Source of the DNA: CAYVIB01 sp964451365
GTDB lineage: Bacteria; Pseudomonadota; Gammaproteobacteria; Pseudomonadales; Cellvibrionaceae
DNA: 64,000 nt
Reading direction: 5' to 3'
Assembly: GCA_964451365.1 (NCBI GenBank)
Contig: CAYVIB010000004.1
Coordinates: forward strand, 62,001-126,000
The notes under the pieces are model-generated. The model was given only the letters and a program-made list of their open reading frames with translations, ran no database searches and was not told the origin of the DNA. A program made the translations under genes and the position numbers. This document shows positions 45,737 to 54,948 of this stretch, piece by piece (the first letter of the stretch is position 1; each line of letters begins with the position of its first letter).

Positions 45737-46822
45737 TTAATTTCCGCCAATGGCGGGACGCTCGACAGTGAAACGGGTTTTATATCCTTCCTCCGCGCAA
45801 AACATATGGTGCACGCTGTTAACGTAGTAAGCGCCGTTAAACATGGCGCCGACCCCATCGATATTTATTTTGGCACCGGCCTTCAGGCGCGCATCGCCTT
45901 CCGACAATCCGCGCCCGGTAACAAATTGGCGGGCAATGGTGCGGTAGTGCGATTCCGCCAGGCTGCGGGTTTCCTCTTCCGACGACGGTGTTAAATGAGC
46001 AATACTTTCTTTATGTTCGCCAAAGGCATCGCTCAGTATCTGGCTGCCGCCCATGCCGCTACCGATTTCCGTTTGCATCACTGAACGCTCCACTTCGACT
46101 TCGAACTTGTCCTTCGCATTTACATCCCAACCACTGACGACGAGGTTGGTGCGTTGATGGGCAAGGTCGGCGCAGACCAGAAATTCGTGCAGGTGTTGTT
46201 TGTAAACCATGTCCAGTTCCGCCACCTTGCGGCGTGAATGTTGTTGCACGTACAGGCGATTGTCTTCCACCCACACTTCCGCATCGATCAGGCGCGCCCG
46301 TTCGCGCAAAAAAGCCAGATCGCTTTGGTTGAGTTGCGACAAAACCTTGTAGGTGGGACTGTCTATATCCGCTTCCAATTGCAGGCTGTGATCCGAAGCA
46401 ATGGTGCCGGCCACATCTTCCAGGGTCACATCCTCAAATGTTCGCGTGCGTCGCGTCATGCGCAGTTGCTGCAGGTTGTCCTCGGCCAAAATGAGAATTT
46501 CCGGCGGTCGCTGTTCGATAAACCGGCCTTCAATGCCGGTAATTTTTCCCAAAAATACTTGCGCGGCCGCGCTGCCATCACCCATTTCGATCTTTAGTGT
46601 GCGACCGAAATCAAACACCTGACGATCAAAATACAAATAGTCGAGTTCACCGTTGACGCTGCCCCAGTTGCCGAAGCTGATTTCACAGCTGTACAGGCCT
46701 TCTTCGTCCTCCTTGACCGAAAGCGATAACACACCGGCATCGAGCCGCGCGTCCTTCTCGCCGTCGATGGTGATACGAGGGCGGGAAGAATACAGCGGCA
46801 GTGTTGCGGCGATTCCAGTCAT
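45737..46822 (-). CDS. gp27-like hub protein (phage late control D; N-terminal half of Afp8/Pvc8)
   Basis: 361-residue protein of the gpD/VgrG-N type. Segments include LSLSVKEDEEGLYSCEISFG, DFGRTLKIEMGDGSAAAQVF, RSRRTFED-like TRRTRTFEDVTLEDVAGTIA and QLNQSDLAFLRERARLIDAE. It forms the trimeric adaptor from the six-fold tube to the three-fold spike. The gp5-like spike gene follows after 22 bp. The splitting into two genes parallels phage and some eCIS lineages. Confidence 0.88.
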   Translation of the reverse strand: MTGIAATLPLYSSRPRITIDGEKDARLDAGVLSLSVKEDEEGLYSCEISFGNWGSVNGELDYLYFDRQVFDFGRTLKIEMGDGSAAAQVFLGKITGIEGRFIEQRPPEILILAEDNLQQLRMTRRTRTFEDVTLEDVAGTIASDHSLQLEADIDSPTYKVLSQLNQSDLAFLRERARLIDAEVWVEDNRLYVQQHSRRKVAELDMVYKQHLHEFLVCADLAHQRTNLVVSGWDVNAKDKFEVEVERSVMQTEIGSGMGGSQILSDAFGEHKESIAHLTPSSEEETRSLAESHYRTIARQFVTGRGLSEGDARLKAGAKINIDGVGAMFNGAYYVNSVHHMFCAEEGYKTRFTVERPAIGGN

Positions 46823-46853
46823 TTATTTTTGTTAACTCTGTTTGGCTGTTATG

Positions 46854-47021
46854 TTAATGCGCGCGTAAACGTAGTGCACGCCATTCCTGGTGTTCCCGCA
46901 CCGCTTCAATGTCCACCGGCTGCGGGAATTTTTTTTCAGTGCTTTTCTGTGCGCTATTATCCTGCTTGTCCTCGTTTTTCTTGTCGGCTACTATTTCAAA
47001 GGTATCGATAATGACGCTCAT
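46854..47021 (-). CDS. 55-residue DUF5908-like eCIS protein (Afp6/Pvc6 position)
   Basis: Short CDS in the 217-bp space between the tube-initiator and hub genes. It starts with ATG at 47019-47021 behind GGGAG, reads MSVIIDTFEIVADKK, has a Lys/Asp/Gln-rich middle and ends VREHQEWRALRLRAH with a TAA at 46854-46856. The N-terminal MSVIIxxxEI pattern and the basic helical end resemble DUF5908 proteins, tiny conserved members of eCIS loci at this exact place. Its function is unknown. It is supported by reading frame, ribosome-binding site and synteny. Confidence 0.75.
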   Translation of the reverse strand: MSVIIDTFEIVADKKNEDKQDNSAQKSTEKKFPQPVDIEAVREHQEWRALRLRAH

Positions 47022-47040
47022 AACAGCTCCCTGAAAAAAT

Positions 47041-48183
47041 TTAAAAGTTAAAATTTGTATCCACGTCGAAATCGGAATCGATGCCGCCGCTTAATACCAA
47101 TTCGGTACTGGCGTCGATGTTAAACCCGCTGTCGGCGCTGATGTCGACACCGATGCCGTCGCTAAAGCCACCGGAAAAACTCGCATCGAAACCCGCACCG
47201 ACATCACCGCCAAAACCACCGCTGATTCCCGCGTCCAAACCGCCACCGATGCCCGCGCCGATACCGCCTCCCAAGCCGCCGCCTATTCCGCCACTTATTC
47301 CACCGCCAATGCCGGCACCGATACTTAAACCGCCGCCAATACTGCCGCCAAAGCTGCCACCCAAACTGCCGCCGAGGCCGCCACCAATTCCACCGCTTAT
47401 GCCCGCGGACAGGCCGGCGCCGAAACCGGCACCACCCTGCAGCCCGGCATTCACCGATGCCGCCAGGTCGGTACCCATATTCAACGGTTGACCGGTAGGT
47501 AAATTGCGCGGGTTTTCGATACCGTTTGCCAGGGCATCCCCCTGCCACGGTTTGCTGCCGCCGTTTTGATTGGTCTGGTCCGCCATGCTGGAGCCTTCGC
47601 TCGGGCTTGCCGTTTCCTGGGTTCCCGCATTGGGGTTGCCCTGCGAATCGGCATCGGGGGCGTTGAAATTGATATCGACATCCTGCTTGGTAATGCTGAC
47701 GCTGAGTGTCGAGCGCAGCGGCACACCCTGATCGGAGAAAAAATCGATTTTTTCAGTGAGGGAATCCACCACGCCGTCAAAGCGAAAGGTTCCCCATTTA
47801 AAACGCACGCCCGGCGGCGTGAACTTGGTATTTTGGCCGCTGCCGGTGCGCTCCGTCTGCATAAAGTCCGCCACCAGTTTGGTGATTTTGCGGACGTCGG
47901 CTCGACTGGAAGGTTTGTTCGATTTATTGAAACGCTGATCGATTTTTGGATCGGTGACATCGAAAATCAAATCGAACGTGAGCTTGGTGGTACCCTTGGA
48001 ATTGAATTGAATCGCGGAACCACCAGCCTGATCACCGCCCGCCACCTGATTGGAAATAGCGACCGACAAAGTTTCCGGGTTGAATTGAACTTCAAACTCC
48101 TGGCCCTCATTAACCACATCGCCATCTTCATTCCAGGCAATCTGTTGCAATACCGCCTTTTTAATGGACTTTTGCTCAGGCAT
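47041..48183 (-). CDS. tube-initiator / Afp7-Pvc7-like protein with Gly-rich tail in place of LysM
   Basis: 380-residue protein. Residues 1-190 match the N-terminal domain of CIS tube proteins of the Afp7 kind: EFEVQFNPETLSVAISNQ, TTKLTFDLIFDVTDP, PPGVRFKWGTFRFDGVVDSL, VPLRSTLSVSITKQDVD. Family members usually end in a LysM domain. Here, residues about 240-345 are instead a glycine-rich repeat (GGIGGGLGGSLGGSFGGSIG) with an acidic beta-like tail. No LysM motif is visible. An ATG at 48183 was preferred to a GTG three codons upstream. It overlaps the upstream tube gene by 8 nt. Confidence 0.85.
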   Translation of the reverse strand: MPEQKSIKKAVLQQIAWNEDGDVVNEGQEFEVQFNPETLSVAISNQVAGGDQAGGSAIQFNSKGTTKLTFDLIFDVTDPKIDQRFNKSNKPSSRADVRKITKLVADFMQTERTGSGQNTKFTPPGVRFKWGTFRFDGVVDSLTEKIDFFSDQGVPLRSTLSVSITKQDVDINFNAPDADSQGNPNAGTQETASPSEGSSMADQTNQNGGSKPWQGDALANGIENPRNLPTGQPLNMGTDLAASVNAGLQGGAGFGAGLSAGISGGIGGGLGGSLGGSFGGSIGGGLSIGAGIGGGISGGIGGGLGGGIGAGIGGGLDAGISGGFGGDVGAGFDASFSGGFSDGIGVDISADSGFNIDASTELVLSGGIDSDFDVDTNFNF

Positions 48184-48667
48184 TGGCACCACCCTGATCG
48201 CTTATACGCTGCAAGCGCTCATAGGCAATTTGAATTTCTTCTATGGCCACTTCGCCGTCCTTGGCATTCAGGCTCGGCGCCACCATTTTTATTGGCAGGC
48301 AACCGGTCACTTTAAACACGACATTCTTTTTGGTTTTTACTTGCGGCTGGCCGTTATTTGCCGTCCTGGTTAGCGACAGCATTTGAATTTCGCCGTCCAC
48401 TCGCAAATTACGTTGTTCCTGCACGCGCTCAAACCAGTCCCACAAATCGAAATTGCTGGTCATGCCTCGCTTCAAAGTCAACTGTCCATAGGTGATGGGG
48501 CCACTGAGGTGAATCTGCTCGCCGTTGTTGCCGCCTTCCTTGATAGTTTTTACTTCGGTATTCATTTCCAGACCGGAGCATTCGGAAAATTCCGCTTCGC
48601 ACACGGTGCTTTTCTCGTCGGGCAGGGTAAACAGAACGTGAAAATTGAAATTAGTAAAAGGACTCAT
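48176..48667 (-). CDS. inner-tube protein, second copy (Afp5/Pvc5-like)
   Basis: 163-residue tail-tube protein of the gp19-like family. Diagnostic parts are NFHVLFTLPDE, FSECSGLEMNTEVKTIKEGG, LTLKRGM with DLWDWFERVQEQ, and the final AIEEIQIAYERL. It is a diverged relative of the first tube protein and, by gene order, probably builds the ring next to the baseplate. It overlaps the giant sheath stop by ATGA. Confidence 0.92.
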   Translation of the reverse strand: MSPFTNFNFHVLFTLPDEKSTVCEAEFSECSGLEMNTEVKTIKEGGNNGEQIHLSGPITYGQLTLKRGMTSNFDLWDWFERVQEQRNLRVDGEIQMLSLTRTANNGQPQVKTKKNVVFKVTGCLPIKMVAPSLNAKDGEVAIEEIQIAYERLQRISDQGGANA

Positions 48668-51648
48668 CGGTTAACCTCCTCCACCAGTGTCTGCCCCAAA
48701 CCCTCCTGCAACATGCGCACTTTGATAAACTTGAGCGGTTGCGAGGGCGCCACGTGCAATTCCACAACCAACTGGCCGTTTTCAACATTGGCCTGGGTGT
48801 TGACCGAGTCGTCGGTGATAACGCGGAAGGCCTGGTTCGTGGTGCTGCCAGCAAATGCCCCGCGATCGTACAAACGGCCCAGCAGGGCTTCGAACTGGCG
48901 CTTGATACTGTTGCGCAGGAATTCATTGTTGGATTCGAATACCAGGCGATTGCCTTCCTTAAGCAGAATGCGTTTCAGTAAGCTGAACAATCGCCGCACG
49001 TTGATTTCCTTCCATTCCGTTTCGGTGCTCAGGGTGTCCGCGCTCATCAACAAATGCCCGCGCGACTGCCGGCGGATCACATTGATACGGGAGCTCATCA
49101 GCTTATACCACTGGTCCTGCGTGATGGAGGTTTCGAGGGCCAGCAGGTCCTTAAAGGGGGAATTGGCCGGCGCAAACCAGGCGCCCTGCTCTAACGTTTT
49201 TTCCGCGATTTTTCCCAGCACCAGGCCATCCGGTGGCACGGTGCTGATATCCAGGCCGATACCGGTGGCGCTCTCAACATGCGTGGTCACCCAGGGGTAG
49301 TACAGGGCCGCATAGGAGCTGGCTTTTTGTTCCGCGATACTGAGTGGCGTGGTGTAGGTATTAAAGTCATCGCCGCCAACTGACGCGGATGGATTAATGG
49401 AAGACGAAGGTTTTAATACCGCGTAGTGATTGAGCGCGTCCTCCATCTGATAATGTCGCGGCAGGCCAAGCACCGCCAACAAGTCCCCACGGGCGGCAAC
49501 AATTCGCAACAGGTGGCGGTGAATGGACAGCAGATCGGCATCGGAAAAATCGCTGTGCCGTTGCAGGGTCACCTGGCTCAGGCTGCCCGGCCAGATAATC
49601 AACGTATTGGACCAGGGGCCAACGGAACCGCGTGCCAACGCTCTTACACGATAGTAATAAGGCGTATCCGGCTGCGCGGCAACAAAAAAAGTCGGCATGT
49701 TCGGATCGTCCAGTTCGACAGGCGACCCGAAAAAAACAATATCGGCATCAAAAAAGTTTTTGTCTTTCGAACGCTGGAGTTCGTACCTGTCCACCACATC
49801 CAGGTTCGCGACCGTGGAGCTTAACTGCCAGTGCAGTTGATGGCCCTCATCCGGAGGTGACGCCGGGCTGGGACTGCTAGAGAGCACACTCAATTCCAGT
49901 TCCAGCGTTTCTGCCTGAACATATTCGCAGGATAAAAAATCCGTCTCGGGCACAGACAACGCACGGCTGTTGGACCAGGTGCTGATTTCGTTCTCGTTTT
50001 CCGCGCGAACGCGGAAAAAGTATTCGCATGGACAGTCGCCGTCCAGTGTTAAAAAATATTCGTTGTCGGGCGGTGAGAGAAAGTTGGTGTCGGCGCCCAT
50101 GCCGGGCAGGTCACTACTGCCGACAATCACTTGCCGATTTTCGCTAAAGTCGGGATCTTCACTCCATTGCAAAGCATAAAAACGGCTTTCTTCCACCGCG
50201 TTCCAACTTAAGCGATAAGTTTGCCCAAGCAATTCCTCCTGTTGCGGGGAATTTAATTCCGGTGCGGCCAGGGGCAACTCGTACTCCGGCGGCACCTTTT
50301 CCCAACGACGGTGCGCAGCATCGGGAACGGCAATCAAAGTCGCTTCATCGACAGTGAAAGCGCTGTGGATGCCACGCAGTTTCGCGGGAGGATTGGCCAG
50401 ATAAGCAAGATTGTTGGCTTCCTTCAACAAGGAATCAAGCCGCAGGTGCGACAAGCGCCCGTCGACGAAGTGGGAAGAACCGAAGTTAATAAGGCCATCG
50501 CGGGTTAACCTGTCTCCCGCTTGCAGGAATTCGGCGCGCACGGCGGCGCTACCGGATACGGTCATCGTCAATGGCAGATAGGTCCATTCGGTATACTCTT
50601 CACTGCCGGCAAGCGGGAATCTCGGTACCGAAGCTTCATCCAATAATTTTTGGGTGGCGGCGCTTATTTTTTTTCGGGGTTTTCCATCAAGTCTTTCAAA
50701 CAGTTGCCCGTCGTCCGGCAACAAAGCCCAAAAACGTTCACTGTGAGTACTGAACGTCAATTCACCGATATTGCGGGTCCTGCCGTTGCCTTCCAGTGTG
50801 CGTAACGCAAAACTTAATAATTGTATGGCGGGTGGATTGTCGTCATCGATATCGAACAGCCAGGTGACGCTGAGCCCGAGCGCGTCAAAGTCGCTGAGCC
50901 GATAAATTTCACAGTCGCCGACTGCATCGATATCCGTTAACGCCAACGCTGAATTGAAAAGAGCAGGCGATGCATCCAGCTCACGGTTGACAAAGTAACC
51001 TTTCGTTCCCGCGATTCGCAATCCGTTTTCAGTCGAAATCCTCTCCTCCACCACGAGGTAATAGCTCGACTCCGGGGAATCCACCTGGATACCGATTAAG
51101 TCCCCCCGTTTAATATCCGTTTCACTGGCAATAATATCGGCGTGCCATCCATTTGAATTGATCTGCAAAGCAAACGTATCGCTTACCGGTTGCGCAAATT
51201 GAAATGCGCGGCTGTTCAGAATACTGCGCACATGCAGGGATTCCGCCCAGGCTCCCGGACTGCGCGCCACGGCGGTTGCCTGTTCAAATTCCATGTCGTT
51301 AACGCGGATCAAACCGGGAATATCGATACGCGCGGTTTGCGCCACATTTTCGTCGGCCACACGCACAATCCAGCAGCGCCTGCCGCCGTTGCGGAAAAAG
51401 CTGTCGACGGAAACACCCAGATAACCTTTCTCAATGCGCGCCCTGTCCCGATCCCAGGCCAATTCCACATCGCGACCGAATATTTCCCGAAAGCGCTGCA
51501 TATCTTCCACCACAACAGGCGTATGCAGCGGCCCCGAGCTGGCGAAGCCAACAAAGACGGCGATATCCATGCGCGGCAGTATCGTGCTTAGCTGCGTCGC
51601 GGAGGTATCAAAAAAAACGCCGGGAAATCCCGGTGTTCGCGCGAACAT
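48664..51648 (-). CDS. giant sheath protein with FnIII-like inserts (Afp3/4-like)
   Basis: 994-residue contractile sheath, about twice the usual length. The N-terminus (RTPGFPGVFFDTSATQLSTI then VGFASSGPL) and C-terminus (GHLLMSADTLSTETEWKEIN, VRRLFSLLKRIL, IKVRMLQEGLGQTLVEEVNR) are sheath-like. Between them, about residues 460-690, lie two fibronectin-III-like modules (YRLSWNAVEESRFYALQWSE, FFRVRAENENEISTWSN; LHWQLSS, YYYRVRALARGSVGPWSN). These would decorate the outer surface of assembled sheath. The start overlaps the tube stop as TAATG. Confidence 0.9.
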   Translation of the reverse strand: MFARTPGFPGVFFDTSATQLSTILPRMDIAVFVGFASSGPLHTPVVVEDMQRFREIFGRDVELAWDRDRARIEKGYLGVSVDSFFRNGGRRCWIVRVADENVAQTARIDIPGLIRVNDMEFEQATAVARSPGAWAESLHVRSILNSRAFQFAQPVSDTFALQINSNGWHADIIASETDIKRGDLIGIQVDSPESSYYLVVEERISTENGLRIAGTKGYFVNRELDASPALFNSALALTDIDAVGDCEIYRLSDFDALGLSVTWLFDIDDDNPPAIQLLSFALRTLEGNGRTRNIGELTFSTHSERFWALLPDDGQLFERLDGKPRKKISAATQKLLDEASVPRFPLAGSEEYTEWTYLPLTMTVSGSAAVRAEFLQAGDRLTRDGLINFGSSHFVDGRLSHLRLDSLLKEANNLAYLANPPAKLRGIHSAFTVDEATLIAVPDAAHRRWEKVPPEYELPLAAPELNSPQQEELLGQTYRLSWNAVEESRFYALQWSEDPDFSENRQVIVGSSDLPGMGADTNFLSPPDNEYFLTLDGDCPCEYFFRVRAENENEISTWSNSRALSVPETDFLSCEYVQAETLELELSVLSSSPSPASPPDEGHQLHWQLSSTVANLDVVDRYELQRSKDKNFFDADIVFFGSPVELDDPNMPTFFVAAQPDTPYYYRVRALARGSVGPWSNTLIIWPGSLSQVTLQRHSDFSDADLLSIHRHLLRIVAARGDLLAVLGLPRHYQMEDALNHYAVLKPSSSINPSASVGGDDFNTYTTPLSIAEQKASSYAALYYPWVTTHVESATGIGLDISTVPPDGLVLGKIAEKTLEQGAWFAPANSPFKDLLALETSITQDQWYKLMSSRINVIRRQSRGHLLMSADTLSTETEWKEINVRRLFSLLKRILLKEGNRLVFESNNEFLRNSIKRQFEALLGRLYDRGAFAGSTTNQAFRVITDDSVNTQANVENGQLVVELHVAPSQPLKFIKVRMLQEGLGQTLVEEVNR

Positions 51649-52103
51649 TAAGCGGCCTCTTGCTCAATTCTTTCCACTGCCAGCACCAGTTCCTCGATGG
51701 CGAGGTCGGTGCCCTTGCCATTGAACGAAGGCGCCGTGTGCTTGATCGGTCGCGCGCCCAACAGTTTCCAGCGCATGACCGGTTCACGATTTTCGCTGAG
51801 CAACGTGACTTTGACGGTTTTCAACTGGTCCTGGTGACCGTCGCGCACGGCGTTTATCCATTCATACAGATCGTGCGCGCCGATCACACCGCGTTTAAAA
51901 GTAGCGTCGCTGGCCTTGGCGGTGGTGGTGACTTTTATCGCTTCATTGGTTTTGGCGTTGCCGGCACGATATTCAGTCACATTGATTTCCAAGCCGAGCC
52001 CGGATACTTCCTGAAACCCCGCATCGCGCGTCTCGCCCTTGATATTGTCCCACTCCACCAGAAAGTTAAATTGCGAGAAGGGATAGTTCTTTGGTCTTGC
52101 CAT
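51648..52103 (-). CDS. major inner-tube protein (Afp1/Pvc1-like)
   Basis: 151-residue tail-tube protein: YPFSQFNFLVEWDNI, GFQEVSGLGLEINVTEYRAG, ATFKRGVIGAHDLYEWINAV and AIEELVLAVERIEQ. It matches the length and pattern of phage gp19-like tube proteins in eCIS. An upstream in-frame TTG at 52118 is open, but GGAGG 9 nt before the ATG at 52103 fixes the start there. It follows the first sheath gene by about 40 bp. Confidence 0.93.
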   Translation of the reverse strand: MARPKNYPFSQFNFLVEWDNIKGETRDAGFQEVSGLGLEINVTEYRAGNAKTNEAIKVTTTAKASDATFKRGVIGAHDLYEWINAVRDGHQDQLKTVKVTLLSENREPVMRWKLLGARPIKHTAPSFNGKGTDLAIEELVLAVERIEQEAA

Positions 52104-52144
52104 CGCTTTTTCCTCCAAAGCCAGATTTTTTAATCAGCTAAAAC

Positions 52145-54022
52145 TTATTGTTCACTGTCGAGCGTTTTCTGCCCGATACGGAAGATGACAAATTCCGCCG
52201 GACGCAAGGGCGCGACACCAATAAGGCAAATCATACGGCCGTTATCGATATCGTTTTGTGTCATGGTGCTGCGATCGCAGCGCACGAAGAATGCCTGTTC
52301 GGGCGTGGCACCGGCCAAGCGATCTTCCTTCCACTCGTTGAATAAAAAGTCGGATATGGTGGATTGAACGTTGGACCAAAGCGTACGGCCGTTATTTTCG
52401 AATACGGCCCACTGGGTACCCTTCTCTATGGAACGTTCCAGGTACGCGAAGTAGCGCCGCACATTCATGTACTTCCACTCGGGATCGCTGGTGGTCGTGC
52501 GCGCGCCCCAGACGCGAAAGCCGCGACCTTCAAAAAAGCGGATGACATTAATTCCATCCGGGTTCAGCACTTCCTGCTGTGATTTGTTGATGTTGATTTC
52601 CAGGCTTTTTGCCAGGCGCAATACTTCATTGGCCGGCGCTTTATGCACGCCGCGTTCAATATCGTTGCGGGCAAAAATACCGCTGACAAAACCACTGGGT
52701 GGCAGGTGAATATCAGTTTCAGTGAGAGGATCGAACACTTCCACCCAGGGGTAGTAAAGGCCGGCGCGGGTGGAGTCGATACTCGAACGATCAGCGCGCA
52801 CCTCAGCAATCAGCTGCGCGTTGGCCGAGTCCAGCACCGCCACGCGGTAGCGCATGCGTTCACAGTGCGAAATCAACAGGCGCCGCACATCCGCACCGGT
52901 TTCCTCGCCGTCTGAGTGGGTGGAACCTGGCGCGGCAATAATGGAAATCTCTTCCAAATCCTCCAACGCACGCAAGCCGGATTTCGGATGATCTTCGGAA
53001 CCTTCGTATTCTCCCGCGCTGGGGCGGTCACCATCGGAACCCTGCTGCAGAAAGATGCGCACCGAACGTTCCGCTTCGGTGGAATCTTCGTCATTGAGTC
53101 CGGCGAGTACGCTTAGCGCGGGTGACGAGTTGGGTGCGTTGGCAAGGCTGTCCAGGGTCAGAAGTTCCGCCACCGCTTCAATACGGTTGGCGGGATCGAC
53201 ATTGACCACCAGGGGGACATACAACTGCGTGCGCAAATTGGCGGGCGCCGGCTGAAACACGGTGAAAAAACTTTGCGCGTGATCGGCGCGGAAATTTAAC
53301 TCCTCCCAGCTTTGCGAATCGCCAAAGCGCCCCATGGCGGAGGTGATAACGCTGACGGTAAGGGAATTTACCGTGGTAAACTGGTCCAGCCCCAGTGCAT
53401 CATTGGGCGAAGTTGTTTCGGCGGAACGCAAACGATGTGTATTGCGGCCGGCATCGATAAAATCCTCCACCTCATAAAGTTCGCGTGTGCCCGTGGGTGA
53501 ACCTGCTTCCACCCCCAACACCAGATCACCGGCACGCACTCCGCGCAATACCGGCATCGTGTCGCTGCTTAAGGTCTGGGTGGGATCGCGCGGCGCCTCA
53601 CCGAGAATATTTTCGCCCGCTTTGAAAATGAGAGTGAAATTAAAATTACCCGCCGCACCGGGGTGGCGCGCTTCGAAATTAATTATCGATGGCGAATCCG
53701 GCATCGCTGCCGTGGCATTGCTGGCACTATCATCGACAACGCGCGCAACATACAAGCGCCGCCCGCCTTCTTCAAAATAGGCCCGCACCGCATGCGCCAG
53801 GTAATTGTGAGTGGCGGATTCGCCGGTAAACTGCAGTTGATCCAGCCCGCCGTAAATCCTTTCAAACTCGGAAAAACTGGTTAATAACGAAGGCTCACCG
53901 GACGCCGGTCCAAAACGCGTGGGGCCGACAAACGCGGTGGTGCTGGTGCTGACACCTTCAATTGTTTTTTGCCGAAAACTGGTTTCTTCGACAAAGACTC
54001 CTGGGGCTAGATACTCTGGCAT
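52145..54022 (-). CDS. contractile sheath protein (Afp2/Pvc2-like)
   Basis: 625-residue sheath protein. It starts with the classic MPEYLAPGVFVEETSFRQK and STSTTAFVGPTRFGP. It ends in the conserved handshake domain: GFRVWGARTTTSDPEWKYMN, VRRYFAYLERSIEKGTQWAV, FENNGRTLWSNVQSTISDFL and RPAEFVIFRIGQKT. The middle insert (about 80-330) is variable, as in other sheaths. It is likely the main sheath subunit because it directly precedes the major tube gene. A GGAGG-type site precedes the ATG. Confidence 0.94.
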   Translation of the reverse strand: MPEYLAPGVFVEETSFRQKTIEGVSTSTTAFVGPTRFGPASGEPSLLTSFSEFERIYGGLDQLQFTGESATHNYLAHAVRAYFEEGGRRLYVARVVDDSASNATAAMPDSPSIINFEARHPGAAGNFNFTLIFKAGENILGEAPRDPTQTLSSDTMPVLRGVRAGDLVLGVEAGSPTGTRELYEVEDFIDAGRNTHRLRSAETTSPNDALGLDQFTTVNSLTVSVITSAMGRFGDSQSWEELNFRADHAQSFFTVFQPAPANLRTQLYVPLVVNVDPANRIEAVAELLTLDSLANAPNSSPALSVLAGLNDEDSTEAERSVRIFLQQGSDGDRPSAGEYEGSEDHPKSGLRALEDLEEISIIAAPGSTHSDGEETGADVRRLLISHCERMRYRVAVLDSANAQLIAEVRADRSSIDSTRAGLYYPWVEVFDPLTETDIHLPPSGFVSGIFARNDIERGVHKAPANEVLRLAKSLEININKSQQEVLNPDGINVIRFFEGRGFRVWGARTTTSDPEWKYMNVRRYFAYLERSIEKGTQWAVFENNGRTLWSNVQSTISDFLFNEWKEDRLAGATPEQAFFVRCDRSTMTQNDIDNGRMICLIGVAPLRPAEFVIFRIGQKTLDSEQ

Positions 54023-54040
54023 GATCGTTCCTCCACGTTT

Positions 54041-54928
54041 TTATCCAGGCGATCCGGTGGGACTGATATAAAGTTGCGAAAAATTGTTTGTTTTAAGAAC
54101 CAAATCGCGGCCGTATGCGAGCTGCACCTGTAATTCCGCCACTTCACCGATGTCGGTTTCCGGGCTGTGCTCGTATATGGATGCCGCGTTCTGCGTCAGA
54201 ATACCGAGGTAGTCAAACAGCTCGGAGCCCGGCAGCGGCTCCAGGCTCACCGGGTCGTACATCACGGTGACAGAGATGGCCCATGATCTTTCAAACAGAA
54301 ACATGGTGGGTTCGCCCGCGACAGGTGAGCTGTTGACATTAATGTCCAGCGCCGGATAGGACATGTGCACAGCGAAGCGCCCATCTGCATCGGCAATTCC
54401 AAACCAGCTGCGCCCCTCTTCCGTTTGTACTCGTACAAGCGCATGGACCGCGGCTTGTTGTGTATCCCGGTCGATCAATTCGCCGCGAACAACGGCAAAC
54501 TGGGGGGCGGCCGCACGGGTTGGCGACGAGTAGAGATTGAATCCTTTCGGCGCCGCCGCAGGTGATTGGGTATTGTCATCCACCAGAAAAATACCGTCGT
54601 AAGGCAAAGGCAGGTCTACGAGAATGGCAACGCTGGAATAGCGACCTTCCACATCGTCTATGGTTAGCACATAGCGCTTTTGTTCTTGTGGACTGCCGGA
54701 CGCCTGGTAGTCTTTCATTGTATGGTGGTCGAACAATCCGGGGATGGCCCGGAAGGCGTAAATGCCGGAACGAGTCCTGTAGGCACTGGTTTTTGCTTCA
54801 CTATTTTCAATGGGATAGAGCGTAATGCTTAAAGCATCGGTGATCGGTGCATCCAAAAGCGGGTCCCAACAGCGAATGCCGAGTAGCGTTTTAAAAAATA
54901 CCTCTTCAAGAAACTTATACTGCAGCAC
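54041..54928 (-). CDS. uncharacterised eCIS protein with carboxypeptidase-regulatory-like fold
   Basis: 295-residue protein between the cap and sheath genes. The N-terminal part (FLEEVFFKTLLGIRCWDPLL) leads to two beta-rich modules resembling transthyretin/carboxypeptidase-regulatory domains (TRSGIYAFRAIPGLFDHHTM, ALVRVQTEEGRSWFGIADAD with GRFAVHMSYP). No signal peptide. Similar genes occur at the beginning of some eCIS operons; I cannot give a function. It is close to the DUF4255 cap gene (20 bp), so an association with the tail end is possible. Confidence 0.7.
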   Translation of the reverse strand: MLQYKFLEEVFFKTLLGIRCWDPLLDAPITDALSITLYPIENSEAKTSAYRTRSGIYAFRAIPGLFDHHTMKDYQASGSPQEQKRYVLTIDDVEGRYSSVAILVDLPLPYDGIFLVDDNTQSPAAAPKGFNLYSSPTRAAAPQFAVVRGELIDRDTQQAAVHALVRVQTEEGRSWFGIADADGRFAVHMSYPALDINVNSSPVAGEPTMFLFERSWAISVTVMYDPVSLEPLPGSELFDYLGILTQNAASIYEHSPETDIGEVAELQVQLAYGRDLVLKTNNFSQLYISPTGSPG

Positions 54929-54948
54929 TTTCCTAAAGCTCCGTTCGT

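Noticed and set aside
47150..47455. Antisense ORF rich in Pro (PPKPPPIPPL-type) opposite the Gly-rich tail
   Set aside because: It is the complement of the Gly codons of the tube-initiator gene and has no independent support.
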